Assembly: GCA_905202115.1 (NCBI GenBank)
Contig: CAJKQZ010000133.1
Coordinates: 1 to 6,784 of the forward strand
Length of the DNA stretch: 6,784 bases
Source: an uncultured Prevotellaceae bacterium
GTDB lineage: Bacteria > Bacteroidota > Bacteroidia > Bacteroidales > Bacteroidaceae
Reading direction: 5' to 3'
In this document: one piece after another, positions 1-4,770 of the stretch
Layout of the letters: the number at the start of each line of letters is the position of its first letter
Position numbering within the stretch: the stretch's first letter is position 1
Translations under genes and position numbers: made by a program
The notes under the pieces: generated by a model
Database searches by the model: none
Seen by the model: the letters and a program-made list of their open reading frames with translations, nothing else
What the model was told of the DNA's origin: nothing

Positions 1-2376
1 CTGTGTATCGTTCGCGGTTTTTCCGAGAAAAGCCTCGGGAACATCCACAAGATGCAGGTCGCGCTGCGGGAAAGGAATTGGAATGCCTTCGGCGTTGAGA
101 GCGTTGTACACAGCCTCGTATATACCGCTCACAGAATAGAGCTTCGTCTCGACAGGCACCCATACGACCACTCCGAGGTTCACGCTGTTGTCGCCCAACT
201 CCTCGACCACTACCTTCACCCCGCGTTTCCTGTCGTAGACATTGAGCTTCTCTACCGCCGCAATCATAACCTTGCGCGCGTGCTCCACATCGGTTCCGTA
301 TGCCACACCTACCGACACGCGCACAACCTCGTAATGATGATTTCTCGTAAGATTCTTGAAATTCTTGGTGAACAACTGATTGTTCAGAAAGGCTATGACA
401 GAGCCGTCGGTGGCTTCGATCATAGTACTCTGGTAACTGATATCGACAACCCGCCCGCGCACGCCGTCGCATTCTATTACATCGCCTATATGCAGGCGGC
501 CGGTCATAAGCGAAACACCGTAGAAAAGATTTTCGAGCGTATCTTTCAAGGCGAATCCCACACCGGTGGAAAGACCACCCATTGCCACGAGTATTCCGTT
601 CGAATTGATATTCATCACCAACATCGAAACCATTACGAAAACGAACCACAGCAAGAATCCGCCCACTTTCATTATAAGAGCCTTCTCGCCCGTAACCGTG
701 CGCTGCGCCCCGCCGTAATACAGCACGAAGAAAGCGCGGAACACATACACGGCATACTTCACTACAAAGAACAGCGAGAACACTACAAGCAACTTTGTCA
801 GATTTACCCGTGCCACTCCCGCTATGTCTATAAAGTTCGACAGGAACATCATACGGCACAGCTCGGTTAGCGAGAACACGTCGGTTGCCATATAAAAGCT
901 CAGGAAAAGACTCGAGGCCATAAGCACCGGCACCAAAGCCTTGCGCACAAAATCGTACATCCAGGTGTCGCGTATGGTAGCAACCCCTTGTTCGAAATGA
1001 ATACGCTCGTATTGCGAAAGTATGTCGTAAAGGCAGGTAATGGTCTGTATACACGTAAACTGCATTATCCACCATATTAAAAGCTGCACGCTAAGCAGCG
1101 TGTATCCCATCCAGGCGGTAATAACGCCGGCAATCATCATCGCGAGCGAAATACCCGAATAGAACATGTCGCTGCGCGGCATGTCGCGCTGGTAGCGCAC
1201 GATTACGAACAACTGCCACAACGTGGTGAGCAACATGAGCATCGGAAACACGAGGTTTACCATTTCGTTCGGTATGAGAATTATGCGGAAAGTTATAACC
1301 ACGAATCCGGCAAGCATTATGGGCAGGTAAATCCGCATGCCGCTCTTTACCTGCTTGCCGTTAAGGCGCACGAGCAGCGATATGAGTATCACCGCAAGCA
1401 GCCACATATACTGCATGAGCAGCTTGCAGGCCATTATGAAGAAATTGTGCTTAAGCACAAACAACCCGAGAACCATTATAACGACAGCAAACGTGACGAC
1501 AGTCGAGGCCAGCACGATACAAGTGCGCTTTTCCCTGAATTCCGCGGTTTTGAACCTTTCTGGAAGCACGAAACGGATGAACAGCAGGTTGAGCGCCACC
1601 GATATCAGCCCGTAAAAAATCATAAAGACGAACCAGCCGATAACTACAGGGCCGCGCCACTGCGACTGCACCTTAGAGCCGGTCGAAGAATACTTCTCAC
1701 TCATGCTGAACATAGCCTGCTGATAAGCTCCGCGCAAGTCGGACAAGACGTTGAAGTATGTTTCGCCGCCATTTATGAATATACTTTGTCTTATATTGTT
1801 GTATCGTTTTATCGCATAGTCATTAAGCGTTTTCAGACGGTTCCCGAGCGTCTCATAAATATGCTTGTACTCGCGCAGGTCGCTGCTTTGGTCCCTTAGC
1901 GTGCGCTTCATTGCCGTGCAAAGCGTGAGGCAGACATCGCGGTCCATTCTTTCGCGTTCGGTAAGCATATCTTTCGACATGTTTTCAAGGTTGTCGATAA
2001 GACCGTCGTATCTGGCCTCCTCCACCTCCATTTGCGTAAGCACTTTATCGAACGGCATTTTCATTGTGTTGAAATCGTCGTAAAGTTTGGTGGCCTTATC
2101 GCAGGCATAAGTAAGATCGAATATATAATCCATCTTCTGCGAATACAACATCAAAGCAATCTGATCGCTCTCGCTCATTATCTGTATTACCCGCGTCTGC
2201 ATTTTCTCACGCAAGGCCTTACTCATAACAAGGCTTCTGCGGTTGTCGTTCTGGTACATCTCCAATTCCTGACGCAGCACGGCGAGCGTACTGGCAAGGT
2301 TCTTTTCGTTCAGAACAGCTGAAACGTCGACAGCGACGAACATTACCAACAGCAACGAAAAAAATAATTTCTTCAT
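1..2376 (-). CDS. Large MscS-family mechanosensitive ion channel (C-terminus cut by window edge)
   Basis: The frame is open for 792 codons from an ATG at 2376-2374 to the window edge with no stop. Residues 1-20 look like a signal peptide (MKKLFFSLLLVMF..., cleavage after VSA20). Residues 21-240 are a polar, helical, probably periplasmic domain. From residue 244 come about ten hydrophobic segments (near 244-270, 286-308, 312-336, 349-368, 374-393, 405-430, 432-449, 480-497, 529-553, 566-588), then the pore helix at 595-624 with the Gly/Ala-rich GGLSTGVGFALKD. The MscS beta domain follows (IGDVIECDGVRGRVVDI, from residue 630), then the alpha/beta vestibule ending in IPIPFPQRDLHL. In this family that motif lies near the C-terminus, so probably only a short tail is missing. 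The architecture resembles MscK/KefA-type channels: inner membrane, opening under membrane tension to release osmolytes. The MscS assignment is secure; gating properties and subfamily are inferred. It is transcribed divergently from the kinase gene. Confidence 0.93.
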   Translation of the reverse strand, partial: MKKLFFSLLLVMFVAVDVSAVLNEKNLASTLAVLRQELEMYQNDNRRSLVMSKALREKMQTRVIQIMSESDQIALMLYSQKMDYIFDLTYACDKATKLYDDFNTMKMPFDKVLTQMEVEEARYDGLIDNLENMSKDMLTERERMDRDVCLTLCTAMKRTLRDQSSDLREYKHIYETLGNRLKTLNDYAIKRYNNIRQSIFINGGETYFNVLSDLRGAYQQAMFSMSEKYSSTGSKVQSQWRGPVVIGWFVFMIFYGLISVALNLLFIRFVLPERFKTAEFREKRTCIVLASTVVTFAVVIMVLGLFVLKHNFFIMACKLLMQYMWLLAVILISLLVRLNGKQVKSGMRIYLPIMLAGFVVITFRIILIPNEMVNLVFPMLMLLTTLWQLFVIVRYQRDMPRSDMFYSGISLAMMIAGVITAWMGYTLLSVQLLIWWIMQFTCIQTITCLYDILSQYERIHFEQGVATIRDTWMYDFVRKALVPVLMASSLFLSFYMATDVFSLTELCRMMFLSNFIDIAGVARVNLTKLLVVFSLFFVVKYAVYVFRAFFVLYYGGAQRTVTGEKALIMKVGGFLLWFVFVMVSMLVMNINSNGILVAMGGLSTGVGFALKDTLENLFYGVSLMTGRLHIGDVIECDGVRGRVVDISYQSTMIEATDGSVIAFLNNQLFTKNFKNLTRNHHYEVVRVSVGVAYGTDVEHARKVMIAAVEKLNVYDRKRGVKVVVEELGDNSVNLGVVVWVPVETKLYSVSGIYEAVYNALNAEGIPIPFPQRDLHLVDVPEAFLGKTANDTQ

Positions 2377-2401
2377 ATATTTATAAAATATGCATAATGT
2401 G

Positions 2402-2435
2402 CAAAGGTATTAAAATCGCCACGTAAACAAACAAA
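2402..2435 (-). promoter_or_regulatory. Bacteroidetes-type promoter for the MscS-family gene
   Basis: Read on the minus strand, 2409-2402 is TACCTTTG, a full match to the TAnnTTTG -7 element of Bacteroidetes. Two TTTG tetramers lie upstream at 2431-2428 and 2435-2432, 18 and 22 bp from the -7 box, either of which could be the -33 element. The box ends 25 bp before the ATG at 2376, so the leader should be about 20 nt. The region between start and box is A/T-rich without a Shine-Dalgarno sequence, as is usual in this phylum. Confidence 0.7.
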
Positions 2436-2472
2436 AAAACATAAAAGAGAACGCGCGAACCTCCCAAAATGG

Positions 2473-2480
2473 TATATTTG
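2473..2480 (+). promoter_or_regulatory. Bacteroidetes -7 box for the kinase gene
   Basis: TATATTTG matches TAnnTTTG and ends 21 bp before the kinase ATG, giving a predicted leader of roughly 15 nt. I see no TTTG at the expected -33 distance. The boxes of the two divergent genes are only about 63 bp apart, so the two promoters probably share upstream DNA. There is no Shine-Dalgarno sequence; the stretch before the ATG is A-rich. Confidence 0.65.
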
Positions 2481-2501
2481 CACCAACAAACACCATAAAA
2501 T

Positions 2502-3359
2502 ATGACGACATTAATAGCCGACAGCGGTTCGACAAAAACAAACTGGCTGCTGATAGAAAATGACGGAAAAATAAACAAGTACCGGACAGAAGGTATAAAC
2601 CCTGTTGTCGGTGACAGTTCAATCATAAGCCACACAATAAGCAAATCGTTTGCGCCCAAACTGAACGGCACATCAATCGACAAGATATTTTTTTACGGCG
2701 CAGGGTGTACCCAGGCAAAAAAGGACGTAGTTGAAAAAACGCTGGCCAAAGTCTTTCCCGACGCAGAAATAGAAGTCCAGTCGGACGTGCTTGCCGCCGC
2801 CCGCGCTCTCTGCGGATATAAAGAAGGAATAGCGTGCATTATAGGCACAGGCTCAAACAGTTGCCTTTACAACGGAAAGGAAATTGTACGCAACATTTCT
2901 CCGCTGGGTTACATACTCGGCGACGAAAGCAGCGGCGCAGTATTGGGCAAGAACCTTATCGGAAACATACTGAAAAAGCAACTTCCCGAGGAAATATGCC
3001 ATGCTTTTTTCGAAGAGACCAAACTTACCGAAGAAGAGATTATCGACCGCGTTTACCGCAAGCCCATGCCCAACCGCTTTCTCGCAAGCCTAATGCCCTT
3101 CATCAAGAATCATCACGACAACAGCCAGATTGCCGAATTTCTTGTATCCAACTTCCGTCTGTTCCTGCGGCGGAACGTATACCCTTACGGACGTCCCGAT
3201 CTGGAAGTGCATTTCATAGGAGGAGTTGCCTACAATTTCAGAGAAGAACTGAGAGTGGCAATGAACATAGAACATCTCAAAATGGGCAATGTGGAACTTT
3301 CGCCGCAAAACGGCCTACTTGCTTACCACAGTACTTCGATAAATCAGGTGATATTCTGA
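2502..3359 (+). CDS. BadF/BadG/BcrA/BcrD-family ATPase, probable N-acetylglucosamine/MurNAc kinase
   Basis: The 285-residue product belongs to the ASKHA (sugar kinase/actin/Hsp70) fold. The phosphate-1 loop is DSGSTKTNW at residues 7-15. D95 in QSDVLAAARA is placed like the catalytic Asp of mammalian GlcNAc kinase. The phosphate-2 motif is IGTGSNS (114-120). The family signature LGYILGDESSGAVLG spans 135-149, and the adenosine-side Gly pair is G240-G241 in FIGGVAYNF. Length is normal for the short bacterial members. Such enzymes phosphorylate GlcNAc or MurNAc with ATP in the cytosol, feeding wall-sugar recycling or amino-sugar use; many are simply annotated as BadF/BadG ATPases. The Cys ligands expected of a benzoyl-CoA or 2-hydroxyacyl-CoA dehydratase activator are not evident, which favours the sugar kinase reading. 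Exact substrate is inferred. The start is supported by the promoter 21 bp upstream and by DSGST beginning at residue 7. It is a single-gene unit with a terminator downstream. Confidence 0.85.
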   Translation: MTTLIADSGSTKTNWLLIENDGKINKYRTEGINPVVGDSSIISHTISKSFAPKLNGTSIDKIFFYGAGCTQAKKDVVEKTLAKVFPDAEIEVQSDVLAAARALCGYKEGIACIIGTGSNSCLYNGKEIVRNISPLGYILGDESSGAVLGKNLIGNILKKQLPEEICHAFFEETKLTEEEIIDRVYRKPMPNRFLASLMPFIKNHHDNSQIAEFLVSNFRLFLRRNVYPYGRPDLEVHFIGGVAYNFREELRVAMNIEHLKMGNVELSPQNGLLAYHSTSINQVIF

Positions 3360-3454
3360 CATTCCCTTACAATAAAGGCGTACACTCTCGCCGCCATTGC
3401 CTGAATGGCTGACCGTCGCGCGAGATTTGGAACGACGCTTTGCAGAAAATCCAA

Positions 3455-3485
3455 AGGAACAGGTTTCATTTCTGTTCCTATTTTT
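3455..3485 (+). terminator. Intrinsic terminator of the kinase gene
   Basis: AGGAACAG (3455-3462) and CTGTTCCT (3472-3479) form a perfect 8-bp stem around a 9-nt loop, followed by A and five T residues (3481-3485). It lies 95 nt after the kinase stop, in the right orientation to end that transcript. Confidence 0.7.
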
Positions 3486-3618
3486 CTGTCGGAATACTTT
3501 CTGCGGAGAAATACGGAATATTGTTCTCAATGAAAATCAACGGTGCTTTGCCGCAGGGTTTTGCAGACAAAAACGGTCACCCGCCAAGCACTTGAAAATC
3601 AGCAGGTGTATATGTAGC

Positions 3619-3662
3619 AAAAAATATGTCTGAGATATTTTAAATTATCTCAGACATATTTT
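3619..3662 (-). terminator. Long perfect hairpin, possible terminator of the lipoprotein transcript
   Basis: Two perfectly complementary 17-bp arms (3621-3637 and 3646-3662) surround the 8-nt loop TTTTAAAT. Read on the minus strand, the arm ends in a run of six T residues (3624-3619), so a 13-bp stem plus U6 tail is possible. On the plus strand the stem is followed by only four T residues. It could therefore end the lipoprotein mRNA, about 270 nt past its stop, or act in both directions. The stem is A/T-rich, so its termination strength is uncertain. It forms one end of repeat copy A. Confidence 0.45.
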
Positions 3663-3734
3663 CGATTATCTCCCTTGTATTTTCAATTTACTGCGGGAAC
3701 TTTTTTACCACACGAAAAAAAATATTTTTTTCGT
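3621..3734 (-). repeat. Dispersed repeat, copy A (inverted relative to copy B)
   Basis: Positions 3634-3708 match the reverse complement of 6710-6784 at 67 of 75 positions without a gap, including an unbroken 29-base identity that covers one hairpin arm and its loop. Beyond the core, both copies carry an A/T palindrome after a few divergent bases: here ACG-A7, ATA, T7-CGT (3712-3734). In order along the minus strand the element is A/T palindrome, core, then the 17-bp-arm hairpin. That is the sense orientation relative to the lipoprotein gene upstream. Base composition is strongly A/T-biased compared with the neighbouring coding DNA. I do not recognise the family. It encodes nothing and shows no transposase. 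A REP-like intergenic repeat, a MITE or a 3'-UTR element are all possible. Confidence 0.75.
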
Positions 3735-3930
3735 CGGGGTACGCTCCAAAATAAAAACGCTTGTCCGTCTGTTTTCGAAAAACCCCGAAAATCCACTAAG
3801 GAATAGCAAAAACACATCCTAAGCATTTCTTTATACATTGGACATGTTGCTTAAATATCTCAGGCCGAATTCTTCGTCACCGCGGAAAGAATCCGTCCGC
3901 ATACCATTCAGGGAAAACCGTTCCCGCTTC

Positions 3931-4425
3931 TTACTTATTCCTGCTCGGGAAAGCCTTGATTTGCGCCGAAGCATACTTGACAACCAAAGAATCGTCGTTG
4001 AGAGACTGGATAGCCACCGTATCCTTTCCGCCAAGCACGAACAGTCCGTTACGTATTGAATAATCAAGCGCGAAACGGTTGATAAGCGAGAGGTTGTATG
4101 CCCTCGTAAGCGTGTATCCGTTTATAGAATCCCCTTTCATCGTAACCGCAAAGCTGTCGCCCTCGGCCACATAACCGTATATCTCGCTATAAGATCCGTC
4201 CTCGCCCGTGCGATCCAGCACAATTGTGCTGCCATTGCCCGTTCTCAGATACAATGTGCTCATACCGCTCTCTTCAAGAACGCCGTAAACGGTGCTGTCG
4301 GGAACCTCGGCCACCACGGTGTCGCTCTCATGCACGGGCTGCTCCTCGGGCTTATTGTTATTTTTGCACGACGATATGGCAAAAACCATTGCCGCTAAAA
4401 TCAAAAAGAAACTTAACTTGTTCAT
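3931..4425 (-). CDS. Small hypothetical lipoprotein (SPII signal peptide)
   Basis: The product is 164 residues from the ATG at 4425-4423. It begins with a Lys-bearing n-region, a hydrophobic stretch (FFLILAAMVFAI) and the lipobox ISSC with Cys20 as the lipidated residue. A polar linker with K, N, P and E follows (21-40). The remainder is rich in beta-type segments such as STIVLD, EIYGYV, VTMKGD and LFVLGGKDTVAI, suggesting a small beta-barrel or sandwich domain, perhaps loosely like NlpE/lipocalin-type lipoproteins; that comparison is tentative. I do not recognise the family, and no catalytic motif is visible. An upstream TTG in frame (4449) is rejected as the start because it lies inside the promoter -7 box and would put eight charged residues before the signal peptide. 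The gene is convergent with the kinase and divergent from rpsA, so it appears monocistronic. Expected location is the membrane, facing the periplasm or exported to the surface. Confidence 0.85.
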   Translation of the reverse strand: MNKLSFFLILAAMVFAISSCKNNNKPEEQPVHESDTVVAEVPDSTVYGVLEESGMSTLYLRTGNGSTIVLDRTGEDGSYSEIYGYVAEGDSFAVTMKGDSINGYTLTRAYNLSLINRFALDYSIRNGLFVLGGKDTVAIQSLNDDSLVVKYASAQIKAFPSRNK

Positions 4426-4446
4426 ATTTTTACCTTTTTCACGCTG

Positions 4447-4454
4447 CAAATATA
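4447..4454 (-). promoter_or_regulatory. Bacteroidetes -7 box for the lipoprotein gene
   Basis: On the minus strand 4454-4447 reads TATATTTG, a full TAnnTTTG match, ending 21 bp before the ATG at 4425. A run of eight A residues lies just upstream of it on the same strand. No clear -33 TTTG is seen. A purine-rich GAAAAAGG lies about 6-13 nt before the ATG. The position of this box is what decides the start at 4425 against the in-frame TTG at 4449. Confidence 0.7.
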
Positions 4455-4640
4455 GATTTTTTTTCGCGAGCCCGAATTAAAGCAAGTTGTAAAAGAACAA
4501 AATATACTGGCAGGCAACCGCATCGACATTTACCGGAAACTGTCTCGAAAAACAACGTTCAGAAACAGGAAAAAAGCACTTAAAGCATTTTAAATCAAAA
4601 AAAATTGCCTGCTCGCAACGGCAAAATGAAATAAAATACA
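4455..4640. other. Divergent intergenic DNA between lipoprotein and rpsA promoters
   Basis: About 190 non-coding, A-rich bases between two divergent -7 boxes. Visible structure: an 8-bp inverted repeat GCAGGCAA (4510-4517) with TTGCCTGC (4605-4612), 87 bp apart, and three copies of AAAGCA (4479-4484, 4573-4578, 4582-4587), the last two in tandem as AAAGCACTT/AAAGCATTT. These may be regulator sites for either promoter or chance; no known operator is recognised. Confidence 0.4.
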
Positions 4641-4648
4641 TAACTTTG
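4641..4648 (+). promoter_or_regulatory. Bacteroidetes -7 box for rpsA
   Basis: TAACTTTG matches TAnnTTTG. It ends 122 bp before the rpsA ATG, predicting a transcript start near 4655 and a leader of about 115 nt, much longer than the roughly 15-20 nt of the other three genes here. There is no TTTG at the usual -33 spacing; the TTG at 4605-4607 is too far away. Confidence 0.65.
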
Positions 4649-4654
4649 CGCCCG

Positions 4655-4770
4655 CGAAAAAAGAGATTGTCTTTCCGCCACAGTGCCGGCAACAAAAACC
4701 GAAAGCCGCGCACCGCCGGAATTTCAACATAATGTCTAACATCTTTAATTATTAACAACAAACAATCTAA
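4655..4770 (+). promoter_or_regulatory. rpsA 5' leader with possible long-range pairing
   Basis: This is the predicted untranslated leader of the S1 gene. AGATTGT (4664-4670) is perfectly complementary to ACAATCT (4762-4768), which lies immediately before the start codon. Between them, CCGGC (4686-4690) can pair with GCCGG (4715-4719). Together these could fold the leader and close or open access to the start. The last 30 bases are otherwise A/T-rich and unstructured with no Shine-Dalgarno sequence. Autoregulation of rpsA by its product is established in E. coli; applying it here is inference. Confidence 0.4.

Larger units (their letters stand above)
3360..3930. other. Gene-free stretch between convergent kinase and lipoprotein genes
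   Basis: No convincing gene lies in these 571 bases; the short open frames show no recognisable domain. Contents in order: a small hairpin with 6-bp arms (3393-3398/3404-3409); the kinase terminator (3455-3485); a stretch 3486-3618 in which GTGCTT (3543-3548) could pair with AAGCAC (3586-3591); repeat copy A with its 17-bp-arm hairpin and A/T palindrome (3621-3734); a long-range pair TCGGGGT/ACCCCGA (3734-3740/3782-3788); the palindrome TTTTCGAAAA (3772-3781); and two 5-bp-arm hairpins just past the lipoprotein stop (3882-3886/3896-3900 and 3911-3915/3921-3925), neither with a T-tract. Confidence 0.6.

Noticed and set aside
52..870. Plus-strand open frame of 272 codons
   Set aside because: It is antisense to the MscS-family gene, whose minus-strand frame is open throughout and carries clear channel motifs; the plus-strand product is His-rich and without domains.
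3397..3633. Plus-strand open frame of 78 codons after the kinase
   Set aside because: It runs through the kinase terminator hairpin and into the repeat hairpin, has no promoter or known domain, and is Cys/Arg-rich like random sequence.
3621..3734. CRISPR array or tandem repeat
   Set aside because: There are only two distant copies in opposite orientation, no spacers, and no cas genes.
3831..4067. Minus-strand open frame of 78 codons overlapping the end of the lipoprotein gene
   Set aside because: Most of it is an alternative frame of the lipoprotein gene on the same strand, with no domain and no start context.
4426..4449. Upstream TTG start for the lipoprotein at 4449
   Set aside because: The TTG is part of the TATATTTG promoter box and would lie upstream of the predicted transcript start; it also adds charged residues before a normal signal peptide.
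4510..4612. 8-bp inverted repeat GCAGGCAA/TTGCCTGC as an operator
   Set aside because: Arms are 87 bp apart and short; a match like this is expected by chance in a region this size, so it is only noted in the intergenic entry.
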